DNA of 64,000 bases from Macrosoma leucophasiata (GCA_036365455.1 JAWQUS010000010.1:16066501-16130500), one strand, 5' to 3'; counted from the first letter of the stretch, positions 11,649-23,640 are shown. The notes: generated by a model not told the origin, from the sequence alone. Translations and numbers: made by a program.

Positions 11649-12010
11649 CAGGGGCGGATTTCCCTATAGGCCGACAATATTAGGTCGTTTTTTTTAAGTA
11701 GTTGCCTACGCGCATACTTGTAAAACCCTAAAAAATACGTCCATATGGCAACTCGCGAAAAAATTTACATGTATGGCAATTACGATTATTAGAAGAATTA
11801 ATTGAATCACTTACTGACTATCGTTTTTTTTTCATTTTACGTAAATTGCTATAGTTTATCTAATTTTTTATGCTTTCTTGTATCTTTTTTTTTTTCATTT
11901 TAATTTAATTTCTATAGTTTATCTAATTTTGTATGCTTTACAGCACAGGGGGAGGGGGGGGGGCAATCTTTCACAGGCCTAGGGCAGCCAACGTATCAAA
12001 TCCGCCCCTG
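11649..12010. mobile_element. hAT MITE, 362 bp, perfect TIR and 8-bp TSD
   Basis: Ends CAGGGGCGGATTT...AAATCCGCCCCTG form a perfect 13-bp TIR, flanked on both sides by CAAGCGGT (11641-11648 and 12011-12018). The interior has T-rich stretches and a G-run at 11944-11960 and no ORF. A sister copy is at 39014-39321. Confidence 0.92.
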
Positions 12011-12018
12011 CAAGCGGT

Positions 12019-13373
12019 GTTATTAAATATTCATGTAGTGTGAATTTTGAACAATTGGAACAAGCCAATGATCGATATTTATTAGAAATGAAGGAGTGTA
12101 TCGGCTCATGTTACATAAGGAATTAACGATAATTTCACGAAGTGTCTAAATTGATCATAACCAAATATTACATTACGTAAATTACACCTACGCAATCATC
12201 ACATTACCCTCGATTTAAATATATATATATGTATGTATTTATTTAATATAACTTATTTTAAACTTTTTTTTATTTCGGCTTAATTATATTGCGATATGTG
12301 TAATGTACTTAAATACAAAAGTACCAAATGGTAATACTGTAAAAAGCAGGGCAATTACAGTAAGACAACGTATATAGGTGTATACGCTTTAAAATGCAAT
12401 TCATAAATAATGTATGTATACATACCTATATCGATGTAGGTATGTTATGTTTGTATATTTTTTGGTTGTATGTATAGTTTAATTAACTAAAGAAAAAATA
12501 CCGAAGAATCGAATAAATATACAATAAACCTAATCAATAATTTACACAACATCCGCGTTATCCAAATGCCTACCTAATGGGTTTTGCGTCACTGGGTATT
12601 TCATTAGTTTTATTTTAAGAAGAAGAAAAATATTTATTTTCAAGGCACACACACAACAACCAATAATAATTAAAGTTAAAACAAGTTTACATATTTGGTT
12701 GTGGGAAGCCAAGAAAAACGGCACCCACCTCAGCTGATTGCTGCAGAGTGACTGGTGACTGCAGCGCTGATATTCTGGTGGGTCCTAGTGGCATCACGAA
12801 CTTCAAGCTGCCAGGCAATGCCTGAACAACATAAAAAAAATAGCCAGAAAAAAAAAACTACATGTATATTATTCATATTTAAGTAAACTACCATCAATAC
12901 ATATATATATTACATTACGATAATAAAATAATAAATAAATGTTTTTTTTTTAATTAGGTGAATTTTAAATCTGTATTGTATCGTTTGCTATTATTTAATG
13001 TGTATTTTTAAAGTCTATTTTTGAAATCCTGTATTTTTGCGGGTAGTTTCCCTCCCCGTAACGAAACGGTAACATTGAGGCAGCTCGGTATGCACGCACA
13101 CTAGACAAAATGAGCCCCAGTGCCACAAGTTAATAATTTCGCTCACGACAGTTAAATAATGCAACAGTTTCATAGAACGGGTATGAGCCGCTCTCTGGTA
13201 CTTTTTACCTGTCCTTCCACTCCGTCTGCTGTTAGTTAAAAACTCTAAGCCTGGGTTGCATCATCTTACTGAAATTTACCAAATTTGTTAGTTTAAAAGT
13301 TCCGGTGCATCCGGTTCCGGTCAACATCTGAGTCTGCGCAGAGATGTTGAGAGTTTGTGCGTTTTAATACAAC
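12019..13373. other. Intergenic DNA, no gene seen
   Basis: AT-rich with short AT microsatellites (12220, 12900). No coding frame or repeat boundary recognised. Confidence 0.4.
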
Positions 13374-13566
13374 GTAGGTATAGAATGGACCCTTCGACGT
13401 CCCGCACGATTTCCCCGCCTCACCCAAACTCCTCCCCTCTTATGGGCGACGTTTGGTATTTCTCTACGTGCTACGCACACAGGTGCACGTGTAAATACAC
13501 GTCACTGATTGATGTCTGTGACCAAATTTAGCGATTGTATGGAATTTTGGCTGAGTGTCCGCGGTG
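13374..13566 (+). repeat. Dispersed repeat R, copy 1
   Basis: About 190 bp (GACCCTTCGACGTCCCGC ... GTGCTACGCACACAGGTGCA ... GAGTGTCCGCGGTGTG) match the reverse complement of 48066-48287. Class unknown, no ORF. Confidence 0.65.
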
Positions 13567-13915
13567 TGCCAACGACGAACGGAGTGCCCTAGAACTGTGG
13601 CGCTACAATAAATAGGGCTTGTTTAGTGGTGAACGCGCTTGTGTCTTCGAGGGGTTGAAGTGCACTAAATTAAGTCGACCTCATTCCGACACCCGCTCCA
13701 GGGAGTGCTCGACCAAAGACACATTTCTAGTCCTGCTTTCCTCTATGTGCGTCCGAGAGGCATTTACACGGCTAGTGTAGTGTGCATCTCCCGTACTGTC
13801 ATCCGCATAGCAATGAAAATTGGGATTGATATGCAGAAAAAAGAGCGTGGGAGATAGCACAGTACCTTGCGAGACAACAACGTTAATAGGTAGTAGTAGT
13901 AGTCTGTCTGAGCGC
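13567..13915 (-). pseudogene. CR1-type LINE fragment (RT palm)
   Basis: The minus strand reads INVVVSQGTVLSPTLFFLHI, then FHCYADDSTGDAHYTSRV, and VEHSLERVSE, with a frame break between. It is the same family as 5668-6884 but retains YADD. It is truncated at both ends. Confidence 0.8.
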
Positions 13916-14250
13916 AGGGGCACACCGTTCGGACCTGGGGGAGCGTCGGAGGCATTGTAGTTCCCTCGTCGTCGTCCCCTCCCCGCGGCCTCACCACGTC
14001 CCTATCCGACGGCGGGACCACCGTTAGGCGTCTGGGGATAGGGTGCAAGGCTAACGAAATACATACCCGTACACGTCCTCCCCAGCCATCTCCTCTTTAC
14101 AGCAGCGAGTGGCGGGCAGAGCCACGCCAAACGCCTCTCTGGGTTCCTTTTGGCTTCGCCGGTGTCACAAACCACCGGGTACTGAGCTCCCCCGCCACGA
14201 CAAGGCGGAAACCCTCGAGGGAGGGGGGGATGATAATAGATACCTGCCGT
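13916..14250. repeat. GC-rich repeat fragment of unknown class
   Basis: A GC-rich block (TCGTCGTCGTCCCCTCCCCG ... ACCCTCGAGGGAGGGGGG) directly abuts the CR1 fragment and differs sharply in composition from its flanks. It looks like a piece of a LINE or rDNA-type retroelement, but no protein motif is convincing. Confidence 0.35.
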
Positions 14251-14288
14251 AATCTCTACTTATCCCTGCTTATATACCTAATATACGA

Positions 14289-15509
14289 AGGTGACACTGA
14301 AAGTTTTTAGAACTGGCCATTTGTAAACAAAATAATAAAAAAAATTGTACACATTTTGAAAATGGAAGTCTGCTAAAATTATTGAGTATGTATTTCATTC
14401 ATTTGTCATTTGTTTTACGCTTTGGCGGCAAATTGAAAATTGTCTGTGTCACGTCAGCATGAAATTAACGCGAGAAAAATTACGTACAATGATTTTTATT
14501 AGATTAGATTGACCTTTTACGAAGAAGCCCCGTCTCGTACCCGTTCGTCTCTGTTTATAACTGGTTTAATGAGTTTAAACGTGGACACACTAATCTCACC
14601 GATGATCTGCGTGACAGACGGCCTCTTACGGCGACGACTGAAGATAACATCGGTGTTGTGCGGCGTATGATAGACTGATAAAAGACTATTCGGATCTCAT
14701 CTATCCGCAAATTCGGACAAGCTTAGGTATCGGTATGAGTCAAGTGCACTAAATCCTCCATGAACATTTAGCAGTCAGGAAGCTTTGTGCCCGGTGGATA
14801 CCCCATATTTTCACCGAGGTCCAAAAACTCCGTCGTGTTGATTGGTGTCGTGAAATGGTTCAAAGATTTAACGGGGATGACTCAAATGCTGTGTTTGTTT
14901 TACGGGTGACGAAAGCTGGATCTGCTCAGTGTATGTTTCCTTCCGAAGAGTTGCCAACTAAATTGAAGAGAGGTCGAAGCGTGAGACAATAGATGGTGGC
15001 ATCGTTTATTGGAAGGAGAAGTCAATTGTGACAATTGTTTTAGAGGATCAGAAATCAATTACTGCAGAGTGATACACTACCAATTGTTTGCCCCTTATCT
15101 TGGAAAAAGGTCGGGAGAAACGACCTCGGAGTAGGATCCTCGTTCACCACGACAACGCCTCGTCGCACACCGCCAGGCGAACGACCGACTATTTGGCGAC
15201 GTTAGACGTGGAATTACTGGGTCACCCGCCGTATAGCCTCGATCTCGCACCTTACGATTTCCATTTATTCCCAATAATAAAGGAAAAACTTCGAGGAAAA
15301 CGTTTAATAGGCGCCGAGGAAGCAGTGGCTGCGTTTCAAAATATCGTCGAAGAGCTTTGCCCACTCAGGACGAGTGGGCAAAGTGCTTTTCTCGGTGGTT
15401 CCACCGAATGCAGCGATGTAGTGATGAGAATGGACACTATTTTGAAGATATACCTAATATAACTTATAACTTGTTCGTTCGCTCAGCATTTTGATTTTCT
15501 AAAAACCTA
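14289..15509 (+). pseudogene. Mariner (D,D34D) transposon, degraded transposase
   Basis: The 15088-15462 frame encodes the transposase C-terminus with VHHDNASSHTA and HPPYSLDLAPYDFHLFP; the two Asp residues are 34 apart, as in mariner. Upstream pieces in other frames (KLCARWIPHIFTEVQKLRRV, DWCREMVQRF) show frameshifts and stops, so it is inactive. Ends share AAGTTTTTAGAA / AGGTTTTTAGAA as weak inverted repeats. A shorter relative sits at 19280-19712. Confidence 0.88.
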
Positions 15510-15510
15510 C

Positions 15511-15652
15511 CCCCTTATTCATAAACGTATTTTAGCTAAAGTGTTGCTAATCTCTCCTTTGTCTTTTTCTATCCTGCACATTTGGCAATGCAACTGACAA
15601 GGACAAAGCATTCTATAGCTAAAACGTATCTAATGTTCGTTTATGAATAGAT
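15511..15652. mobile_element. MITE M, copy 1 (CCCTTATTCATAAACGTA ends)
   Basis: About 142 bp starting CCCTTATTCATAAACGTA and ending CGTTTATGAATA, near identical to 49870-50014. It is inserted directly at the mariner's 3' end. The right terminus is slightly eroded. Confidence 0.75.
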
Positions 15653-17689
15653 TATAGATGAGTAGATTATAAAGAAATGCGAATTCAAGTTTGTTTGTTA
15701 CACTCTCGTGCGAAAATTACTTTACCAGTCATCATGAAACTGTACACAAACACATATTCGTGTAGGTACGTAACAGGAATTTATTAAAAGAAAAAAGTAC
15801 ACGTCATGTAGTTATATAACTGTTACTAGTAAATATTAAGTTTTTCATCTTTATGAATATGCCTTAAAATGTATGATGCTATGATCTTAACTTTAAGAGA
15901 CCATAATTATTATTATGGAGCAATAAGTAGGTACTACTTATTACTCCATAATACTACTTAGTTTAAAATGTACCGGTGAAATAGTATTTATTTCAACACT
16001 ATTTCAACGCTATAGAGTGCATGCTAATAAAGTAGGTACCTACATCCACTGAGATGTATCTCGATAAAAAAACTACTTAGCCTAATGGCTAAGTAGTTTT
16101 TTTAAAAACAACATCTTTACATAATTGTAAACATGTTATTTTCAAGTAAAAACGAGGACCTTCCACTCCACGTTATCCAAGACAAAAACTTTAGAATTAG
16201 TATGTATTCTAGTCATTATTAGGTACACTACAGAATAAACAAAGTATGTAGGTACCGATTACTGATGTCATGTTTAGTGGGTACAAAAATAACATAACTA
16301 CTTGAACTTGAGATAAATATTGAATAACACAATGGGTGGAAAAGTTAGTTTTAGAGATTAAATGTTTGTTAACTAAGGATTTGAAAGCGAACCTCCAATA
16401 TTCGAATCCATATTCATATTTTCCAAATTGGAAAATTATCACGTATTTCGCCTCAACTTTTCGTCTCAAAAACTTCACTTTAACCATCAAAAAGCGTTTA
16501 GTTAGTCATCTACGCTACGGTCATTTCATTCTCTACGTGGAAACAAACTATTAGCGTAGTATTATTACATATTCCCTGCTATTAGTTATACCTATTCAAA
16601 GTGTATTTTTTGTTACTTACAAATAATAGCAAAAGGTAAACTACGAACGCTCTTGTTCTCCTAACATTCCTGTAGTTTTCTGTTATTAGGTAAATAACGA
16701 ATACAAAATAAGTGTTAAAATGAGCTTACTTTTCTGCTCATTAACAGCTTTGGCAACTTGTAAGTCAGTTCTGCTTTACCTAAAGATAAAAAGAAATGCT
16801 TACTACAGGGTTCAAAACTTCATACGACACGAGTACATACCTACTCATAATAAAATTATAGGTTGTGTTTTTCTTTGTTTATCTGCCTATAGATCGTCAT
16901 AACATCAATCCTTCGCATGTTTTTCATTTAAGTAATTATTTAAATGGGGTATATTTACACACATAATAACATGTGGAAAAACCTGAGAGTTATTTTTTTG
17001 CAGATGATTTTAATTAAAAATAAAAATACGTTCCTTGGTGGTATTCGGTTTTGTAATTTTTCTATTTGCGTGTTAAATTGACGTAGAAGGATATTAAGCT
17101 CTTATGTTTCATTTATTGTTGAAAATTATTGATTACATACTTATTCCTTCATGTCGAAATATTTGAGCTCCAAAATTGATATGCGACGTTAAAACCATCC
17201 GCGCCGGTAATGTGGAAGGAATTAACTCTTGAGTTCAGGGTTTTCAAGAAGGCTTCCTTGTTGTTTAAGTGTCATAGTACGTGTATTCAGTTTTAATGGT
17301 CACTCCATGAACTCTGTATAATGACATGACACATACCTAATTTGAATTGTGTTGAACTTTTCGAGAACGTGCACTACGAGTAGATTTCTGAGTAGACTGG
17401 ACACATTGAATTAAACGAATGCGCACTGAAAATTGGTTTATTCGAATATAATTAAATATTGATCGCATAGCATCCATAATAGAGATCTCGAGAACAAATC
17501 TTTTGTTATGTCACCAATTACCAACGGTCCATGCAAATCATTATGGCTTTGTGCCATATTGATGCAAATTAATTCACCAAGACTTTTAGCACATTCCTCA
17601 AACAAAATAAAAATAAAATCTGAAATGTACCTATAGTAAAAACAAAAAGTTTAACCACGACCTACGAAAGCTTTATCTCGAAATTCAGG
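15653..17689. other. Intergenic DNA with two near-perfect hairpins
   Basis: No gene is recognised. Hairpins: 15911-15954 (ATTATGGAG.AATAAGTAG paired around GTA) and 16063-16101 (AAAAACTACTTAGCC paired around TAAT). ORFs at 16209-16902 lack any family signature. Confidence 0.45.
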
Positions 17690-17790
17690 TGTGGACTTCG
17701 ATAGCTCAATTGGAAAAGCGGCTGGACTAGATTCCCAGTGGCTACGGGTTCAAGCCCCGCCTCTAGTCAAATTTTTCTTTAAAAAATAAC
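17690..17790 (+). repeat. tRNA-derived SINE fragment
   Basis: Carries a Pol III A box (TAGCTCAATTGG) and B box (GGGTTCAAGCC) in tRNA spacing, with a tail GTCAAATTTTTCTTTA. The acceptor stem does not pair, so it is not a working tRNA. A minus-strand relative with the same tail is at 36582-36672. Confidence 0.6.
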
Positions 17791-18794
17791 AAATCAGTTT
17801 TTTGGCCACTTCTCTGGTTTTGTCAGGATCTTGATCTACTAATATTAATATAACCAATGCTGTTTCGTTTATTCGTATGCACCGTCGTATAAACGAGTAA
17901 AACAAAATATTAGCGTTTAAGATCCTAAATTGTATCGCAATAAGACGTCGTGGTCTGGTCCCTGATCAGCCTCGTGTCCATTTCACAAACAAAATGCCAA
18001 TGCGACGTGACACTCAAAATAATATCATGCTATTAAAGCTGAAACTATGTAATGGCCACCTGTCGCAGCATTTGCCTACCTATTATGTGTAACTTCAGTA
18101 GATACTCCTCGTTTAAATTCGAGTCGATGTTGATTTAGGTAATCCTACCTGGCAAAGTGGTAACTACCACTTAAATGAGCTATATTGTATTGCGTCCCCG
18201 AATTACTAAAACTGTTACAATAGGCCCTGATTAGTTGCTGATTCTGGTCTGATCTTGCCATTCTCTTTATGACAATTGAATCTCGAGAAGAACATGAACA
18301 ATATTAAAATGTACGAGAGAATGTCTCGTACATTTTTACATATACCGCATTTAAATTAGAGATGCGCCGAATATTCGGTTCGTATTCGGTATTCGGCATA
18401 TTCGGCATCTTTTCCATTATTCGTATTCGGCCGAATTGTTCGGTTTTGGTGCCGAATATATTCGGTTCGAATATTTCTATTTTATTGACTACACGACACG
18501 GTATGTAACTACAAGATAAATAATCTTATGTTATTTTATAAGCCAAAGAAATCCTATAAAGAATGTGTTGAATAAAAAATTACAAATCAACATTTATTTT
18601 GAAATCTCAAATCAACATATTCTTAAACCTTTAGCCCTAATTACATGCAGTCAACATTTATTTAAACCTTAAATCAGCATTTATTTTTCAACTTTTATAT
18701 TTAAACATAAATTAAAATCAATCTCTCCCGAGCCATCCCAATCTACTCTCAGTACTACCACAAAATAAAATATCTTTTTATTTTGTGGGAATAA

Positions 18795-19165
18795 AGCGCG
18801 CATGGCCCTGCGGCTGGTGTGGATCGCAAATGATTTGCTCGGTTAAGCGATACGGGCGCGGTCGGGTGTGTGATAGGTGACCGCTAGTGCAAGTTAAAAT
18901 GCGCGTTTCCGTGCTTTGGAGGGCACGTTAAGCTGTCGGTCCCAGTTGCTATCGATAGATAACAGTCGTTAAACCTTGTCGGAGGCCTTATGGGCTGTTT
19001 GAAAACATCCGACAGTGGGTTGGCCATTAACCCTTATCTCCACCAGCCACCAAACCGCATTGGAGCAGCCTGGATGAGTAAGTTCCAGGCCTCCCTCCAA
19101 GAAAGCGAGAGATTCGTGCCCTATAGTGAGACGTATGAAGGGTTTCCATTATTATTATTATTACT
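18795..19165 (+). mobile_element. 5S rRNA-like SINE, copy B
   Basis: Same family as 7133-7500 and 29454-29814: a 5S-like head (TCGGTTAAGCGATACGGGCG), the shared phrase AAACCTTGTCGGAGGCC, and an ATT-repeat tail. The ORFs across it are by-products. Confidence 0.65.
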
Positions 19166-19279
19166 TGTGGTACTACCGTCCCCACCGAACGCATCATGAA
19201 CGTACACCACACACTGAGGCGCCTTTGAGCACGCGCGCTTTATCAACGCCGCATGGCTCGGCTCCGAGGCATATATAGA

Positions 19280-19712
19280 AGCCCCATATTTTGACCGAGG
19301 CCCAAAAACTCCGTCGTGTTGATTGGTGCCGAAATGGTTGACTGGTTGATGGTGACTCAAAGACTGTGTTCGATATAGTTACGGGTGACGAAAGCTGGAT
19401 TTACTGTTATGATCCGGAAACCAAAAGACAGTCTGCTCAGTGGGTGTTTCCTTCCGAGGAGTTAGACGTGGCATAACCGGGTCGCCCGCCGTATAGCCCC
19501 GACCTTGCGATTTTTATTTTTATTTAACCCCGTAAATAAAGGCAACACTTCGAGGAAAACGTTTTATGGGCGCCGAGATCAAAATGCTGTCGAGTGATTG
19601 GAGAGGTGGTTTCACCGAATGCAGCGATGTATTGATTTGAATGAACACTATTTTGAAAAGATATAATAAAACTTATAACTTGCTGGTTTGCTCAATTTTT
19701 TATTTTCTAGGA
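19280..19712 (+). pseudogene. Mariner relic with internal deletion
   Basis: Closely matches 14800-15500 (CCAAAAACTCCGTCGTGTTG, TACGGGTGACGAAAGCTGGA, CGCCCGCCGTATAGCCCCGA). It lacks the part between about the DDE domain start and TTAGACGTGGC (junction near 19461), so the first catalytic Asp region is partly lost. It is inactive and nested in the hAT element. Confidence 0.8.
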
Positions 19713-19891
19713 ACTTTGTGGTGGCCCTTGAATGCAAGCAGCGACATGTTAGAACCGCGATTACGCGGCAAAACAAAAAAAAGGTAAACCATAATTCGGC
19801 CGAATATTCGGTTCGGTGTAGGTTAAACCAAATATTATTCGGTATTCGGTTATTCGGTGAAACCACTATTCGGCGCATCACTAATTTAAAT

Positions 19892-20339
19892 AATGAAGTA
19901 CCTTAAAAATTGGACTAGTCATAATACTCTATACCCCCAAAGATATTGTTTGTAGGTATTGAAAAAAAAAATCTGAGTCAGAATAGGTTACAATTTTTTC
20001 AAGAATCTGATATCAAGTTACAATCCCTAGAAGCTGAGCAATTACCAAGCAAAAGGGGGGATGCGGGCGGACGTCGCTCGGGGAATGTGACAACATCGGA
20101 CAGTTGTTTCGGAAGACCATTGAAATCACGGCATTGGGCACATTGGGAACTACTAGTTCCTATAGTAATGTGTCCATTCAAAAATATACTTACTTAATAA
20201 TAATAGTATCATTGTCTATTAAATAATGAATAAAATAATAATGTTAATGCTCTGCTTAATTTTCAACTTCAATATTGAAGTGAAATTGTGTGTCAAATAC
20301 GGTATACATAAGTAACATTTCGTACTCAAAGGCACGTAA
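19892..20339. other. Intergenic DNA, no gene seen
   Basis: No recognisable feature; a GC-richer patch at 20055-20150 carries only accidental ORFs. Confidence 0.35.
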
Positions 20340-20545
20340 TATGTGTAACGCAATGTTTGAGAACGTTCTATGGGATGGCAGTTGGTGGGGTTGCGCGTAC
20401 ACGGGCAGTGGGTCAGTGGTTCCGCAGGGCGCATGCGCAGGCCGCAGCCGCAGCGCCCGCCATCGTCTCTGGCGCAATGTCCTTACGTAAATTGCGCACG
20501 CTGCGGCCCCCGCTCGCCACACCACAGTGAAAGTTGTATCTTCAC
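20340..20545. promoter_or_regulatory. CpG-rich patch with NRF1-type palindrome, candidate promoter
   Basis: A sharp GC-rich island includes the palindrome GCGCATGCGC at 20429-20438, which matches the NRF1/Ewg consensus core, and an arthropod initiator-like TCAGT at 20413-20417. It lies about 4 kb upstream of the ATG-bearing elongase exon. It is a plausible alternative TSS, possibly bidirectional. No TATA box is obvious. Confidence 0.35.
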
Positions 20546-20981
20546 ACTTAAAATTTAAGACAGAACATTGTCACCTGATCCATCCGATTCCATAGTTAGT
20601 AGCAACCAATGAGTTTTTTACGGTGGCTGTTATATAATATAACACTTAATTCTTCCTAACTCGAGGTCAATACGCTTCTAAAATTTATCTCTGTCGTATT
20701 TTTACTTAAGTTTTTTTTCCATACATGCTGGGTGTGACTTGTTGCATGTTGTATTTTAGACCCCATAGATCGATCGATTCATAAGATAGACATTAACTCA
20801 TTAACGTCATCGAATTCTAATCTTATAGGTAATCCTGTAGGTATCTTATACCAACCCTTTTTTAATTGCTGGTAGATAAATATTATTTTAGTGTTACTGT
20901 ATTACTATTACTTAATCCCATTCAATTATATTCTTTATTTAATCAAACAATGACAAAAAGTACCTACGTTTTGTACGTACC
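20546..20981. other. Intergenic DNA, no gene seen
   Basis: AT-rich sequence between the CpG-rich patch and the perfect hairpin; nothing recognised. Confidence 0.35.
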
Positions 20982-21052
20982 AAATTTTATGAATCAATCT
21001 TTGGCATTTTAATTTATAAAATTAAAATGCCAAAGATTGATTCATAAAATTT
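20982..21052. repeat. Perfect 33-bp inverted repeat, 5-nt loop
   Basis: AAATTTTATGAATCAATCTT and the following bases of the left arm (20982-21014) are exactly complementary to the right arm (21020-21052), with loop TATAA. No mismatch is seen across 33 bp. Confidence 0.9.
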
Positions 21053-21337
21053 GGACATAGGTATACACCTACATAGTTAATATTAGCGACGTCAGCGTCT
21101 AACTTTATATTTATTCATTGAATTGAACTAGATAGCAAATATAAAGATGTCAATTATATGCAAGTGCAAGTGAGTCTCGTTCTACCGCGAAGACCGAGTC
21201 AAGGTCGCACGTAATGAACGGTTGTATAAGAGTTGCCAGTCCATCATTTGTAAACTCTTTGTTATGTTTTCTTATTTTTTGTGAACTAGGTATAATAGTT
21301 CTTTTTTCCTTAATAGTGCCAGTATGTTTATCTACAG

Positions 21338-21677
21338 CAGTGATTCCCAAAGTGGTCTATACCGACCCCTGGGGGTCTATGACAAACTGAAAGGGTTCTG
21401 CGTCAGCGAAAAAAAATTGGGGGTCCATGAAATGAAAATAGGGGTCCACGATAATGGATCTCAACACATACACTGATAGTACCAATTTACTTACATCATA
21501 CCAGTGCAAGTGATTCCCAAAGTGGTCCATGGGAGACTCGAGGGGGTCTACGTAGGCGTGAATAAAATTTGGATATATGGTAATGTGATATAAATGTAGC
21601 AAGGAGGAAAGGGGGTCCACGGAAAACAGAAAAAAATTGAAAGGGGTCTACAAGAAAAAATAATTTGCGAACCTCTG
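21338..21677. mobile_element. hAT MITE, 340 bp, 8-bp TSD
   Basis: Ends CAGTGATTCCCAAAGTGG (left) and CAGAGGTTCGCAAATTATT (right, reverse complement), flanked by ATCTACAG at 21330-21337 and 21678-21685. The phrase GTGATTCCCAAAGTGGTC is repeated internally at 21512, and GGGGGTC(T/C)A motifs recur. Resembles the ends of Charlie-type hAT elements. The minus ORF across it is fortuitous. Confidence 0.9.
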
Positions 21678-21685
21678 ATCTACAG

Positions 21686-23340
21686 CATATTTCTCAACTA
21701 ATGATAAAGTTGTAATGACTGAGCTCGAGAGTTTGGGTACTTGCTAAGTATTTTACTAATTTATCTTGCTGAGCTGAATGGTAATAAAAGGTACTCTGCA
21801 GTGTCGTATTCTATGAAGTTTGTAATTATGGAACTAATACGTTTTAAACAACGATTCCTTGAAAAACACTAATATAGACTTGGTAGGTAACTACTTTAAT
21901 GACAAAAACAATATAGATTATTTGCATATTTGTAAATCTAAAACTTTGAACTCGAACCGACCTTGTCTTTAACTTATTAACTCTATATATTTTAATAGCT
22001 CAGTGATAATTATTAATAAGGATAAAGTCAGTAATTATCTGAACCTTTTGCACTTCGTAACTTTTGTTTAGGTATGATGCTATTTTAAACATGGGTAAGA
22101 CTCGTTCGTTTCCTGGTACCATGTTTTGTGATCGGTTACGCACCGATTCATAGAGCTCATTGCTATTTGTATCAACAAGATCTAGTGTTACCTCGCAATC
22201 ATTGATATTGTGTTAATAATACAACGAACGTGACAATATCACGAAATGTTCTAAAGGAATTTCAAGCATGTCTCTTTCTACAGTATTATTATTGTTTCAT
22301 TGAGATTATCGCAAATGTAACAGCGGTTCGGCATTGAATAATATTAATGGTACAAATGACATTAATCTTATTGCTTATTATGTCATTTGGATAATTATAT
22401 TCAGACCTAAAAAAGTTTCTGTGGTCGTGCGAGATAGTCGAAGCCGCCCCCCTTTCTCTTAGTACAGCTGCGATGTGTTGTGATGTAACTGTCGGAAATT
22501 CTTTTAATCACTCATTCTGTATGCGAAATCAGCAAACGGCCAGTTTTTAAGGACAGCACCGCAATGTGTTGACGTGGTCGTACTTCCGCCACATACTACA
22601 TGAACTGAGTTTGACGGTATTTACCACGCACTTTAAAGGTATTTGTCAAGTGGACACGTATTCGTGTTCAATGAAAATTAAACGATTTCAATGACAATTA
22701 AACAAGAGTTAAGATGCTACGACACAATTTACACGTTCTTCTGCTATACATAATTATACAATTTATTTCTCATTTAAATAGCTTATCAACAAATACATAA
22801 GTTACATGAATAAATTATCCTTCATGGACAAAATTAAATTTCTTACTTAATACCTACATTTTAACTGTAATAATAATGTAAAGACAAGTAGGTATATTAT
22901 TATACATTTCATCTCGTCATCAAAATAGCTGAATCTACTTGGTCTTAGCAACGATTACCCCTTTTTCTCCGATTGACATACATAGAAATCATTTCTACAG
23001 GTTTTGTAATTTTTTGTAGGATCCCTAAATATTTTAGAGATTAAAATGTTGAATTATTAACATTTTCTGATAAGTACAACTATTAGTGGTGATTTTCAAA
23101 AATTTGAATTGTTCTAATAAGTGTTTTATTTAAAATATGAAAAGTAAAATATTTTTCGGTTTAGAAACTTGGAAATAAGTACCTACCTACTATTGAAAAA
23201 ATCCTTTCTTTCGAAGTCTCAAAGATAAATAGGAATTGAAATTTAAGCAGGTAGGTCCATGATAACTATTTTCTAATGTGAGATTGTCGAATGCTTAGTT
23301 ATTTATTTCATTATTTCTTATACCACCACTATGACTACCA
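21686..23340. other. Intergenic DNA, no gene seen
   Basis: AT-rich sequence with no coding or repeat signature that I can define. Confidence 0.4.
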
Positions 23341-23640
23341 CATTATCACTATTCCTACTGGTGCTGTGCTCGAGGGCATAGACACCACAGTATTGCCGTA
23401 TCTGTCTACCGTAAAATGGACCTATTCAGCATTAGGCGCGTCCAAACAAAGCGAGCAGGCTCGCGAGGCAGCTTGCACTGTGTGGACCCGGCCATTAGCA
23501 TTAGGTAAGAGACCTCAGAGGTGGCAACGTTTCTTGAACTCCAGTTCTTGTGTCTCTTTGTAGACCAGCAGCAGTATTCACTTATCATCCATGTTAACCG
23601 CATGCTTGTATCCCACCATCACTAGGTTTTTATTAAAAAA
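23341..23640 (+). repeat. LINE 3'-tail fragment
   Basis: The end (GTAGACCAGCAGCAGTATTC, ACTTATCATC, CGCATGCTTG..CCACC, then A-rich) has the layout of LINE tails in Lepidoptera, but differs from family X. It is truncated, with no intact ORF. Confidence 0.45.

Larger units (their letters stand above)
18357..19883. mobile_element. hAT-type element, 1.5 kb, ATTCGG subterminal arrays, nested contents
   Basis: TIRs TAGAGATGCGCCGAATA (left) and TAGTGATGCGCCGAATA (right, reverse complement) are flanked by the 8-bp duplication ATTTAAAT (18349-18356, 19884-19891). Both ends hold many copies of ATTCGG/CCGAAT. The middle contains a 5S-like SINE and a mariner relic; no transposase is seen. Confidence 0.88.

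Noticed and set aside
15095..15364. Minus-strand 89-codon ORF
   Set aside because: It is the antisense shadow of the mariner transposase frame.
16063..16101. Rho-independent terminator
   Set aside because: Eukaryotic context; the hairpin plus T-run has no gene to terminate.
17697..17768. Functional tRNA gene
   Set aside because: A and B boxes are present, but the acceptor stem does not pair and the tail matches a SINE.
20982..21052. microRNA precursor
   Set aside because: Perfect 33-bp stem with a 5-nt loop is unlike the imperfect stems of animal pre-miRNAs.
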